Shown here in pieces: positions 1 to 10,539 of a stretch of DNA of 64,000 bases. The stretch spans positions 33,601-97,600 of the forward strand of contig NAEP01000050.1 in the NCBI GenBank assembly GCA_002529645.1. The letters run 5' to 3'. Position 1 is the stretch's first letter; the number at the start of each line of letters is the position of its first letter. The translations under genes were made by a program, and so were the position numbers. The DNA comes from Candidatus Lumbricidiphila eiseniae (GTDB lineage: Bacteria; Actinomycetota; Actinomycetes; Actinomycetales; Microbacteriaceae). The notes beneath the pieces are model-generated. The model did no database searches. It was not told the origin of the DNA and saw only the letters and a program-made list of their open reading frames with translations.

Positions 1-901
1 GCACCGGTGCTGCGGTGAGAGCACAGCCGACAACCGAGGCCGCACCGACCACCGTCATAACGGCGCTGGCGGCCCCTGACGCAACGGCGCGACGGCGAAT
101 CATCCGCGCCAGTGTGATCTCCAGTGCGGCGATCCGCTGCTGAGCCATCCGGTCAGCGTCAAAGGCAACGAGCACCTCACGCGCCTGCACGTACTCCACG
201 ACCGCGGCTTGATACTCGCCCCGCGCCGCCTGGATGTGTGTATCCGCTCCCGCAGCAATACGGTGTTGCACAAGTATGGTCACCGCAACACCGACGATGA
301 GGCATCCCAACTGCGCGACCGCCGTCGCCGGAACCACCAGCGCCATTCCGATCACCGTGAGCACAAGCACAGTGGTCGCGCTCACCAGCGGCTGCAGCAC
401 CCGCAGCGACAGATTCTGCAATTCGTCAACATCACCCACAAACCGCGCCAGCAGATCGCCCCGACGACGACCGGTGAGCACATCGGGAGCAAGCTCTAAT
501 AACCGCGCAAACACGCGCGTGCGCACCCGGGCTAACTGCCGGAAGGATGCCTCGTGCCCGACAAGTCGCTCGAGGTAGCGGAAACTCGCGCGGCCAAGCG
601 CGAAGGCCCGCACCCCCACCACCGCGAGCGAGAGGTAGAGAATCGGCGGCTGCTCCGAGGCACGAACGATGAGCCACGCCGAACATGCAAGCAGGGCCAC
701 GCTGCAACCTGCCGACAGAATTCCGAACAACACTCCCGGCAGCAGGCGGTGCCACGACGGCACCGCCCACCGGAGCACAGTGGCGGGGCCTGTAGTTGCC
801 CGGTCGGTGGGTTGAGTATTCGCCCGTTCGCCCGAGGGCGTGCCCCGGTGCCGCTCGGCGCGCGCGATGTGGGAATGGGTCTGCGCGTTCGTCTCACGCA
901 C
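1..901 (-). CDS. cydC: Thiol reductant ABC exporter subunit CydC, N-terminal part, truncated by window edge; not in the ORF track because it uses a GTG start overlapping the cydD stop
   Basis: Minus frame from GTG at 901 is open to position 1: VRETNAQTHSHIARAERHRG...ATVLRWAVPSWHRLLPGVLFGILSAGCSVALLACSAWLIVRASEQPPILYLSLAVVGVRAFALGRASFRYLERLVGHEASFRQLARVRTRVFARL..., typical CydC; follows cydD. Confidence 0.85.
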   Translation of the reverse strand, partial: MRETNAQTHSHIARAERHRGTPSGERANTQPTDRATTGPATVLRWAVPSWHRLLPGVLFGILSAGCSVALLACSAWLIVRASEQPPILYLSLAVVGVRAFALGRASFRYLERLVGHEASFRQLARVRTRVFARLLELAPDVLTGRRRGDLLARFVGDVDELQNLSLRVLQPLVSATTVLVLTVIGMALVVPATAVAQLGCLIVGVAVTILVQHRIAAGADTHIQAARGEYQAAVVEYVQAREVLVAFDADRMAQQRIAALEITLARMIRRRAVASGAASAVMTVVGAASVVGCALTAAPV

Positions 902-2783
902 GCGCTACCGCCAATTCGACCCGAATATCAGCTGCGGCGGCGAGAGCATCGCGGTGGGTTGTGAGAAGCACACACCGTCCCTCAGCAGCTAGCTCCCGCA
1001 GTCCCGCGATCAGTGCGCGCTCCCGCGCATCGTCCTGCGCCGAGGTCGGTTCGTCAAGCAGCAGCAGCGCACCGTCGCGACTGACCAGTCGATGGATGGC
1101 TCGCGCCGTCGCAACTCGCTGCGCTTGCCCGCCGGAGAGCCCGCTACCGCCCGGCCCCAACCGAAGCCGGGGGTCGAGTTCAACCCCCGCAAGCCTCAGC
1201 GCCCGCACGAGCAGTGCCGGGTCGGCTGTCGGGTCGCCAACACACACGTTCTCGGCAATGCTTCCGGTTACCAGCGTCGGGGTTTGCCCCGCCCACGCCA
1301 TCCGAGCGCGAGCCGCTGCGGTGCCGAGAATGAGCGGATGTCCGTCGAGCAGCACGGTCCCCGTGGCATCCCGAAACCCCATCAGCGCTGCCAGCAGCGA
1401 CGATTTACCCGAACCAGATTCACCGACCACCGCAACAATCTGCCCGGGTGTGACGTCGAGATCGAGCGGGGACAGGAGATCGATCTGCGTTAGTGGAAAA
1501 TCACCGGCACTAACAACCCGGAGGTCTCGGACAACCAGGCCCGCACCGGGGCCACGTACAGGGTCAGGCCCACATCCAGAAACAGGCCCAGACTCAGACC
1601 GGGGCCCGACCCCGGGCCCGAAAGCGACCCCGGGCCCAGGCCCAGACCCAGAAACAACTCCAGACCCAGAAACAACCCCAGCTTCAGAACCCGCCGATAC
1701 GGGAACGCGTGACACGAGCGCGTCCTGTGCCGAGACATCCCGTGCCGGTGCCGACACCAACGCCAGTGCCTCCGTCAGCGCTGTCGTCCCCGTCGTCGAG
1801 GCGTGGAAGGCCGCCCCCACCGCCCGGATCGGAGCAAACACGTCCGGTGCCAGTAACAGCACGACCAGCCCCACCGTGAGCGTCATGTTGCCAGAAACCA
1901 GTCGGAGCCCAATCGACACGGCGACCAGGGCGACACAGAGACTCGCGCCCAGCTCCAGTGTGAAACCCGACAGAAACGTAACCCGCAATACCTTCATGGT
2001 CGCCCGACGATACTCATCGGTTACTCGTTCAACTCGTTCAAGCTGTCGCCGGGCTCGGCCAAAAATTTTCAGGGTTGTGAGTCCACCAACAGTTTCGAGA
2101 AACGCCGTCGACAGCGTGCGCAAACTGTCCCACTGCCGTCGCTGCACCGAGGCGGTCGCCATTCCGATCAATGCCAGAAACAGCGGGATCAGCGGGAGCA
2201 CAATGATGAGGATGATTCCCGAGAGCGGGTCTGCCCACCACACGGCCGCAACGAGTATCGGCGTGACGATGATGGTTGCCACCAGGTGTGGCAAAAATCG
2301 CCCGAAGTACTCATCAAGCCCGTCAAGTCCGGGTCCGAGTAGGGATGCTATCTCCGAGGTATGATCACGAGCGCCGTGCCGATCGCTGACCACGCGTAAT
2401 ACGCCCGCCCGCAGATCGCGTTTCACCCGGATAGCGCCTTCGGTGGACAACACCTCCCAGAACCACACGCACAGCGACCGAATGACAACCGCAGCGAGGA
2501 AGCATCCTAGCCATCCACCGAGCCCCCACCCGTCAGGCCACGAGCCTACCGGCCAGACACCAGCGAATCCCCCACCACCGGTTCCCCCACCACCGGTTCC
2601 CGCACCACCGGTTCCCGCACCGCCGCCTCCCGATCCTCCAAGCACCCCGGTCACAACCATCGTGAGTGCCCCCGCGGCCACCACTGTCGCCGTCGCCTGC
2701 ACACCGGCGAGCAGTGCTGCCCCCAAAAAGAAGCCGCGCGCTGCACGAGAATAGCGCAGTAGACGAACATCAAGCGGTTTCAC
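894..2783 (-). CDS. cydD: Thiol reductant ABC exporter subunit CydD with Gly/Pro-rich low-complexity insertions
   Basis: ABC TMD + NBD; Walker A GESGSGKSS, signature LSGGQAQR; adjacent to cydAB. Confidence 0.9.
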   Translation of the reverse strand: MKPLDVRLLRYSRAARGFFLGAALLAGVQATATVVAAGALTMVVTGVLGGSGGGGAGTGGAGTGGGGTGGGGFAGVWPVGSWPDGWGLGGWLGCFLAAVVIRSLCVWFWEVLSTEGAIRVKRDLRAGVLRVVSDRHGARDHTSEIASLLGPGLDGLDEYFGRFLPHLVATIIVTPILVAAVWWADPLSGIILIIVLPLIPLFLALIGMATASVQRRQWDSLRTLSTAFLETVGGLTTLKIFGRARRQLERVERVTDEYRRATMKVLRVTFLSGFTLELGASLCVALVAVSIGLRLVSGNMTLTVGLVVLLLAPDVFAPIRAVGAAFHASTTGTTALTEALALVSAPARDVSAQDALVSRVPVSAGSEAGVVSGSGVVSGSGPGPGVAFGPGVGPRSESGPVSGCGPDPVRGPGAGLVVRDLRVVSAGDFPLTQIDLLSPLDLDVTPGQIVAVVGESGSGKSSLLAALMGFRDATGTVLLDGHPLILGTAAARARMAWAGQTPTLVTGSIAENVCVGDPTADPALLVRALRLAGVELDPRLRLGPGGSGLSGGQAQRVATARAIHRLVSRDGALLLLDEPTSAQDDARERALIAGLRELAAEGRCVLLTTHRDALAAAADIRVELAVARA

Positions 2784-3826
2784 ACCGAGCTACCTCCGAT
2801 GGGCTGGGACACCTCCATACTGCCGTCTATATCTGCCTCCACCACACCACGGGTCACCCGTTTCCGGAACACCCAGTACGTCCACGTCTGATAGGCAAGC
2901 ACAAGCGGCAGGCAACACAGTGCCACCCAGCTCATGACTGTGAGTGTATAGGGAGTACTCGAGGCATTCATGATCGTGAGACTATTGGCCGGGTCGTTCG
3001 AGGCCGGAAGCACGCTGGGAAACAGCGATGCGAACAGAGCGAGCACGGCTGCCGCAATTGTCACCGCAGTCAGCGCAAACGCTACCCTCTCTGAGCCACG
3101 AGCATTCGTGATCCACGAACCGATGAGCGCGACCGCGGCCACGGCCGCGAGAAGCCAGAACCACAGTGTTCCGTGTGCCAGCCCCGTCCAGAGCAGGAAT
3201 GATGCGGCGGCGAGAATCGTGATTGCCCCGGATGTCCGTGCCAACCGCTGGGCGCGCAATCGCATCTCACCCTCGGTTTTCAGTGAGACAAACACGACCC
3301 CGTGCGTGAAGAAGAGCAGCAGCGTTGTCACCCCGCCGAGTAGCGCATAGGGATTGAGCAGCGTCAGCAGAGTGCCGGTGAAGTTGTGGGATGCATCCAG
3401 CGGAACACCCTGCACAACATTGGCAAACGCAACACCCCACAGCAGCGCTGGCACCGCCGATCCGATGATAATCAGCTGATCGAACCAAGCCTTCCATCGC
3501 GATTCGGGTCGCTGATGCCGATATTCAAAAGAGACACCACGCACAATGAGTGCTAACAAAATGAGCAGAAGAGCGAGATAGAAACCGGAAAACAGCGAGG
3601 CGTACCACTCCGGGAAAGAGGCAAACAACGCTGCCCCCGCGACGATCACCCACGTCTCGTTGAGATCCCACACCGGACCGATCGTGTTGATGAGCACCCG
3701 CCGATCGGTGTCGTCACGAGCGAGAAACGGCAGGGACATCCCCACGCCGAAGTCAAAACCGTCGAGCACGAAGTAGCCGACAAAGAGGACCGCGACGATC
3801 CAGAACCAGAGTGTTGGCAGATCCAT
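2780..3826 (-). CDS. cydB: Cytochrome bd ubiquinol oxidase subunit II
   Basis: MDLPTLWFWIVAVLFVGYFVLDGFDFGVGM; next to cydA. Confidence 0.95.
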   Translation of the reverse strand: MDLPTLWFWIVAVLFVGYFVLDGFDFGVGMSLPFLARDDTDRRVLINTIGPVWDLNETWVIVAGAALFASFPEWYASLFSGFYLALLLILLALIVRGVSFEYRHQRPESRWKAWFDQLIIIGSAVPALLWGVAFANVVQGVPLDASHNFTGTLLTLLNPYALLGGVTTLLLFFTHGVVFVSLKTEGEMRLRAQRLARTSGAITILAAASFLLWTGLAHGTLWFWLLAAVAAVALIGSWITNARGSERVAFALTAVTIAAAVLALFASLFPSVLPASNDPANSLTIMNASSTPYTLTVMSWVALCCLPLVLAYQTWTYWVFRKRVTRGVVEADIDGSMEVSQPIGGSSV

Positions 3827-3835
3827 GGCGAGCTC

Positions 3836-5248
<1,413 letters not shown>

Positions 5249-5353
5249 GGTGTCCTTTCTGGTCGGCGGCACCGGTTCGCCGTGCGCCGTGGTGGTGGGC
5301 AGCACGCTCCACGACGGTACGGACTATCGAACCTAGGCTCGAGAGCCTCTTTT

Positions 5354-5384
5354 CTACACCACGTAGTAATACTACACAACGTAG
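5354..5384. promoter_or_regulatory. Two CTAC-N5-GTAG dyads (18-bp centre spacing), candidate BlaI/CopY-type operator
   Basis: ctacaccacgtag taata ctacacaacgtag between divergent cydA and the BlaI-family gene. Confidence 0.65.
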
Positions 5385-5417
5385 AACAAACATCGGATCA
5401 GCGGTAGTCTGATTCGC

Positions 5418-5780
5418 ATGCATAATCTCGGAGAACTCGAGCGCGCGATCATGGATACTCTCTGGTCGAGTGACCAGGCACTTTCGGCAAACGAGGTTCG
5501 CGACAGGCTCCCCTCGCGCGACAATGCCACGACAACAGTGCTCACGGTGCTCTCCCGACTGGAAAAAAAGGGATTTGTTGCCCGTGATCGTGGGGTACGA
5601 CCGCACCGTTACCGAGCCAAACTGAGCCGCCCCGAACACACCGCAGCACTCATGCACCAGGTGCTGTCCCACGAGCACGATCGGGATGCCGCGCTCGCGC
5701 GCTTTGTCGGAACCGTTGGCGATGACGGGGCACGAGCACTACGGCGCATCCTCAACGATCTTAGAAAGGCCAAGGATTAG
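5418..5780 (+). CDS. BlaI/MecI/CopY family transcriptional regulator
   Basis: LGELERAIMDTLWSSDQALSANEVRDRLPS...TVLTVLSRLEKKGFVARDRG. Confidence 0.9.
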   Translation: MHNLGELERAIMDTLWSSDQALSANEVRDRLPSRDNATTTVLTVLSRLEKKGFVARDRGVRPHRYRAKLSRPEHTAALMHQVLSHEHDRDAALARFVGTVGDDGARALRRILNDLRKAKD

Positions 5781-5785
5781 GCGCG

Positions 5786-6628
5786 GTGTATGTCGCCGCA
5801 GCGGGACTCGCCCTCATCGCAGTGGCCGTCGCATGGCCGGTGCCGCAGGCACTTACCCGCGCGCGCTGGCCTGCCCGGCACCCGGCAGTTGCGCTCGCGC
5901 TCTGGCAGTCCATTGCGCTGACGGGTGCACTGAGCATGATTGGTTCACTGCTGTGTCTCGGCTTTGCGCCGAGCACAACGCTCCCCGATGGGATCGAACG
6001 ACTCAGTGAGCATCTCGGTCGCGGCCCCCTGCCCCCCGAGTTTGGAGTCATCCACCTGAGCGCACTCGGCTTCGCCAGTGGACTGACAGCACATCTAGCG
6101 GCAACGGTGGCGATCACGGTGTTGCGTACCGAGCGCGAACGGCGGCGACAGCATCGCGACATCCAGTTACTCGGAAATCCGTTACCGGGCACACTCCGCA
6201 CGTGGGTGCTTGCTCACCCCACACCGCTCGCCTACTGCCTACCGGGTCTGCGCACTCGGACGGTGCTCACTGCCGGGCTCATAGAGGCTCTCAGCGAGGA
6301 AGAACTGCGCGCGGTGCTCGAGCACGAACGCGCACACCTCGATCAGTTCCACCACCTTGTACTGCTCTCGTTTCGGGCATGGCGCTTGGCACTGCCCTGG
6401 TTTCCGATGGCACAGCGCGCGGAGCGTGCAGTCGCACTGCTAACCGAAATGCTCGCGGATGACCGAGCCCGAGTGATTGTCGGCGCGAAGCCGCTTCAAA
6501 CTGCTCTCCGAACCGTCGGGGATGCCGGTGACCTTGGGGTGATGGACAGCGGCATCACCGACCCCGACGCGATCGCTCGGCGGTTGCAGAGACTGGAATA
6601 CCCAGCGCAGGCTACCCTCGAACGATGA
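5786..6628 (+). CDS. M56 (BlaR1-like) membrane metallopeptidase
   Basis: HERAHLDQFHHLVLLSFRAWRLALPWFPM; paired with BlaI. Confidence 0.85.
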   Translation: MYVAAAGLALIAVAVAWPVPQALTRARWPARHPAVALALWQSIALTGALSMIGSLLCLGFAPSTTLPDGIERLSEHLGRGPLPPEFGVIHLSALGFASGLTAHLAATVAITVLRTERERRRQHRDIQLLGNPLPGTLRTWVLAHPTPLAYCLPGLRTRTVLTAGLIEALSEEELRAVLEHERAHLDQFHHLVLLSFRAWRLALPWFPMAQRAERAVALLTEMLADDRARVIVGAKPLQTALRTVGDAGDLGVMDSGITDPDAIARRLQRLEYPAQATLER

Positions 6629-7278
6629 ACCATATGCTCGATTGGGTGCTGCAGGCGATCGCCTCGATCGGCGTGGTACCGCGCCTGCTCATCGTCGGAA
6701 TTGCCATCATGCTGGAAACCTCGGCGTTTGTCGGCCTCGTGATCCCGGGCGATACCGTTGTTCTCACGGCATCGACGGCGATCACCGGCATCCCCGACTA
6801 TCTCACGACCATCGTTGTCGTCGTGCTTGGTGCTCTCCTTGGCGAGAGCCTCGGGTTCGCGCTTGGTCGGTGGTTCGGCCCCCGAATCGAGCACTCGTGG
6901 CTCGGCCACAAGCTCGGTGTTGAGAACTGGGAACGAGCGCGTCGCTACATTGATCGACGTGGCGGTCCGGCGATTTTTATGTCTCGATTTCTACCGGTGC
7001 TTCACTCACTCGTGCCACTCACCGTGGGAATGAGCGCAATGCGGTATCGCCGATTTATCGCCTGGACGGCACCCGCGTGTCTGATCTGGGCGGGCTCCTA
7101 CGTGAGCATTGCGTGGTTTGCGGCAAGTCGCTATAAAGAGCTCAGCAAGGAACTGAGTTGGGCGATTTACCTGTTTTTTGGAGTTATTGTCATCTTTGTT
7201 ATCGTTGTGTGGCTCATCAAGAAACAACTCCTCAAATCTGAGAAAAAACACATGACGACTGAATCTGAATCGACCTAA
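6625..7278 (+). CDS. DedA family membrane protein
   Basis: [14 protein letters not shown]...[17 protein letters not shown]...[22 protein letters not shown]. Confidence 0.9.
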   Translation: MNHMLDWVLQAIASIGVVPRLLIVGIAIMLETSAFVGLVIPGDTVVLTASTAITGIPDYLTTIVVVVLGALLGESLGFALGRWFGPRIEHSWLGHKLGVENWERARRYIDRRGGPAIFMSRFLPVLHSLVPLTVGMSAMRYRRFIAWTAPACLIWAGSYVSIAWFAASRYKELSKELSWAIYLFFGVIVIFVIVVWLIKKQLLKSEKKHMTTESEST

Positions 7279-7404
7279 CCGACGCTTGTCGGGTCGGTCG
7301 AGCAGGCCCAGAATGTTGAGCACGGTTGTCTTTCCGCTTCCGCTGGAACCGGTAATGGCAACAGTCTCACCCGGCGGCAGCCACGAGCGTGGCCAGCCAG
7401 TCAC
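7278..7404 (-). pseudogene. Fragment of an ABC transporter ATPase (Walker A region only)
   Basis: [36 protein letters not shown], then the match is lost. Confidence 0.6.
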
Positions 7405-7515
7405 GCCCGTGTGAGCCTATCGCTGCTCTCCGTTCCTCAACCCGCCGGAAAAATTCCATCGAAATGTACTCGCGAAAGCCGCGCGGGACGGTACATTCAT
7501 CCCTGGGGAACACAG

Positions 7516-7605
7516 GGGGACCTCCTCGGCCATCCGGCCCTCCGCACGAACGAGGAAGCCAAACACATCAGAGCTTCGGGGACTTCCCCGGCCATCCGGC
7601 CCTCC
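7516..7605. repeat. R-S-R locus A: 28-bp direct repeats (7516-7543, 7578-7605; 26/28) around a 34-bp unique segment, period 62
   Basis: GGGGACYTCCYCGGCCATCCGGCCCTCC twice; 25 bp upstream of aqpZ. Confidence 0.85.
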
Positions 7606-7629
7606 AGAAATAAAGGGAAAACATCACTC

Positions 7630-8361
7630 ATGACAGACACCACCACCACCGCACCAACCAGTGTTCACACACTGGTCGCTGAGGTTATGGGAACATTCAT
7701 CCTCGTATTTGGCGTTTTTAGTACCGCCATTTTTGTCCCGGCTGACAGCCACGGCACGAAGCTTCTCACCGTTGCGCTTGTGCACGGTATGGCACTTGCC
7801 GCGGGCATCTACGCTTTCGGTCGAATCTCGGGCGGGCACTTCAACCCCGCCGTCACGGTGGGACTTGCCATCGCGGGTCGGTTCGCCTGGAAGAGCGCTC
7901 CGACCTACATCGTTGCGCAGATTGTCGGCGGTGTCCTGGCATCGCTGGCCGTGCTCCTGATCGGTGCATCCAACCCGACATTCAACATCGGTAACTCATT
8001 TGCCGCTGTCTCTAATGGCGCTCAGGGAGATTTCTCGATCACCTCGACGCTCGTCATTGAAATCATCGCAACGGCCGTATTTGTCCTCGTGATTCTCGGT
8101 GCAACCGCGGTCAGTCAGGCTGCGGCCCGCCTTGCTCCCCTCGCGATCAGCCTCGCACTAACATTCCTCGTACTGCTCGCACTACCGGTCTCAAATGCCT
8201 CGCTCAACCCGGCTCGTTCGATCGCCTCGGCAATCTTCGGGGGCAGCATCGCACTCGGAAACCTGTGGGTGTTCATCGTCGCTCCGCTTATTGGTGCTGT
8301 CGCGGCAGGACTCATCTACCGGTTCACCTTTGACAATAAGGGTGTCCTCACAACCGGTTAG
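7630..8361 (+). CDS. aqpZ: Aquaporin / MIP family channel
   Basis: SGGHFNPAVTVG and NASLNPARS NPA motifs. Confidence 0.9.
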   Translation: MTDTTTTAPTSVHTLVAEVMGTFILVFGVFSTAIFVPADSHGTKLLTVALVHGMALAAGIYAFGRISGGHFNPAVTVGLAIAGRFAWKSAPTYIVAQIVGGVLASLAVLLIGASNPTFNIGNSFAAVSNGAQGDFSITSTLVIEIIATAVFVLVILGATAVSQAAARLAPLAISLALTFLVLLALPVSNASLNPARSIASAIFGGSIALGNLWVFIVAPLIGAVAAGLIYRFTFDNKGVLTTG

Positions 8362-8394
8362 TCAGTTGCCCTCGCACCGGTCGCACCACAAACA

Positions 8395-8434
8395 GGTGCT
8401 GGTGGATGTCCCGGGCGGGGCATCCACCAGCACC
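8395..8434. terminator. Bidirectional hairpin between convergent aqpZ and tetR
   Basis: ggtgctggtggatg-tcccgggcgggg-catccaccagcacc, 14-bp perfect arms. Confidence 0.75.
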
Positions 8435-8507
8435 AGGCTGGGCGTCGCTCACGCACTGGCTACCGGAATCCCCACCTGAAGCATCCGCCCTCGGTGGTAA
8501 GGGCGAA

Positions 8508-9203
8508 TTACGCTGCGCTGCTCGCACGCGAACCGGACTCATCCGCCTCCGCACGGACACCGGAGGTCAGTTCAATAACACTGTTGAGATAGTCGTGCAC
8601 GTGCTGCTTCGCCTCGTGCAGATACCGCTCGTCGCCGGTGTGCGATCGCTCAAACGCCCGATTGATGAGCGCATCTCCAAGTTCCAGCCCCACTCCGATG
8701 CGAAACCGCAGTTCGGCGCTGTCGGCAACCGCGCCGAATTCAGCCTCAATAAGAGCCACGAGACAGTGCACAAACTCCGGCTCGTTGTCGACCGCGGAGA
8801 TCTCGCGCCAGCCGCCGTAGACGACGACGTAACCCGGCTCGTTGCGGTACATGGCAACCGAGACATCCAGTGTGGTTTCTAGGATGCTCCACCACGACCG
8901 AATGGGCGGCTGCGAAAGCCGGTTCGCAACCTCGTCACGGAAGCGGAAAATGCACCGTTCCCGCAACGCGTGTAACACCGCGACACGATCAGGGAAGTAG
9001 CGATACACCGTCCCAATGGATGCCCCGGCCCGCTCCGCGACCATCTGTGTGGTCAGGCGCTCAGCGCCCAGCTCATCGACAATGGTGGCCGCAGCATCAA
9101 GGAGCGTATCGAGCCGCCGCGTACTTCGTCGCTGAGTGGGCTCTGTCCGAACTGAATGACGCCGTACAGGGTCAATGCCGCGAATAACCTCGACGTTGGG
9201 CAC
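8508..9203 (-). CDS. TetR family transcriptional regulator
   Basis: RRLDTLLDAAATIVDELGAERLTTQMVAERAGASIGTVYRYFPDRVAVL. Confidence 0.9.
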   Translation of the reverse strand: MPNVEVIRGIDPVRRHSVRTEPTQRRSTRRLDTLLDAAATIVDELGAERLTTQMVAERAGASIGTVYRYFPDRVAVLHALRERCIFRFRDEVANRLSQPPIRSWWSILETTLDVSVAMYRNEPGYVVVYGGWREISAVDNEPEFVHCLVALIEAEFGAVADSAELRFRIGVGLELGDALINRAFERSHTGDERYLHEAKQHVHDYLNSVIELTSGVRAEADESGSRASSAA

Positions 9204-9284
9204 GAATCCTCCTTGGGTAAGGCACCACTCTATCGGGAATCTATGGCAGTGATCTCACAATTTCTCAGGTCGGCACCACCCACC

Positions 9285-9314
9285 GTCTTGCACAACAGGT
9301 TGGTCGTGCAAGAC
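9285..9314. promoter_or_regulatory. Inverted repeat (9-bp arms, 12-bp centre) in the divergent tetR/App1 intergenic region; candidate operator
   Basis: gtcttgcac aacaggttggtc gtgcaagac. Confidence 0.5.
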
Positions 9315-9321
9315 TTGGGGA

Positions 9322-10392
9322 GTGTCGGCGATGCCCCCCCACTCCCCCGAGTCTCAGGAGCACGAATTTAAGCATCGCGCGGCACAATTTGAAGACTGGT
9401 TCCACGACATTCGGGAGCGACGGGCACGCAAACGCGGCAAAGTTCCAACCGTTGTTCCCTACACCGGTTACGGCTCAACCACGTGGGTGCGAGTCTTCTG
9501 CCGGGTGTTGTTCAGTAACCCCGTCCCGCCGAGCCTACCAACCGGCCGGGGTCAGCACGAGACATCCATTCGCGGTTGGCGCAGTTTTACAAGTGTGCCG
9601 ATCAAAGACACTCCGGTCACCATCAGCATCGGCGGCGTGTCACTCGAAGCGGTGACCGACCGGGGTGGTGTTGTCGATACCCGAATGGACGTAAGCCTGT
9701 CTCCCGGCTGGCACACGGCAACACTGCACACTCCCGGCTCAATCGAGGTAGAAGCCACAATTCGCGTTGTTGATCCGGCCGAGACCTTTGGGATCATCTC
9801 GGATGTCGATGACACCGTCATGGTCACGACACTGCCCCGACCGTTCCTGGCCGCGTGGAACACCTTCGTACTCGATGAGCACGCCCGAAGTCCCACCCCG
9901 GGGATGGCGGTGCTATACGAGCGGCTCGTGCGGACACACCCGGGATCACCTGTCATTTACCTGTCGACCGGAGCCTGGAATGTAGCCCCCACCCTGAGTC
10001 GCTTTCTTTCCCGGAATCTCTACCCGCCAGGGCCCCTGTTGCTAACCGATTGGGGCCCCACCCACGACCGCTGGTTTCGCAGCGGCCGACAGCACAAGGA
10101 TGAGAACCTCCGGAGGCTCGCACTCGAGTTCCCGCACGTGAAGTGGCTGCTCGTTGGTGACGACGGGCAGCACGATGAGCAACTGTATGCCGCCTTTGCG
10201 GCGGAGCATCCCAACAGTGTCGCGGCCGTAGCCATCCGACGACTCTCAACGGGGGAAGCGGTGCTCGCGGGTGGCCGAACTCGGATGGAGCGATCGGAAC
10301 TGCAGGTGCCCTGGGTGAGTGGAAGCACCGGTGCGGTGCTGTACAAGCGGTTGGCAGATATCGGGGTCTTGCCAGAACAGGGAGGACGCTAG
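9322..10392 (+). CDS. App1-family phosphatase-like (DUF2183) protein
   Basis: GIISDVDDTVMVTTLPRPFLAAWNTF...VIYLSTGAWNVAPTLSRFL. Confidence 0.85.
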   Translation: MSAMPPHSPESQEHEFKHRAAQFEDWFHDIRERRARKRGKVPTVVPYTGYGSTTWVRVFCRVLFSNPVPPSLPTGRGQHETSIRGWRSFTSVPIKDTPVTISIGGVSLEAVTDRGGVVDTRMDVSLSPGWHTATLHTPGSIEVEATIRVVDPAETFGIISDVDDTVMVTTLPRPFLAAWNTFVLDEHARSPTPGMAVLYERLVRTHPGSPVIYLSTGAWNVAPTLSRFLSRNLYPPGPLLLTDWGPTHDRWFRSGRQHKDENLRRLALEFPHVKWLLVGDDGQHDEQLYAAFAAEHPNSVAAVAIRRLSTGEAVLAGGRTRMERSELQVPWVSGSTGAVLYKRLADIGVLPEQGGR

Positions 10393-10436
10393 CTCGGGTC
10401 GTATAGGGCTTCAAGCCAAACGCAGGCTCGAACGGC

Positions 10437-10530
10437 ACCCGAACTCTCGCTCACTCGAACGGAGCGCGTCCTTGATCACGACACCCGAACTCTCGCTCAC
10501 TCGAACGGAGCGCACGTCCTTGATCACGAC
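10437..10530. repeat. Tandem duplication, 46-bp period
   Basis: acccgaactctcgctcactcgaacggagcgc(ac)gtccttgatcacgac twice. Confidence 0.85.
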
Positions 10531-10539
10531 ACACGCTAC

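Noticed and set aside
796-2364. 522-aa plus-strand ORF
   Set aside because: Antisense of cydD; S/P/T-rich composition is a by-product of high-GC coding and repeats on the other strand.
8395-8434. Long hairpin as a mobile element or structured RNA
   Set aside because: Position between convergent genes makes a bidirectional terminator the simplest explanation.
10437-10530. 46-bp duplication as another R-S-R locus
   Set aside because: The repeat is contiguous with no unique spacer; an ordinary tandem duplication.
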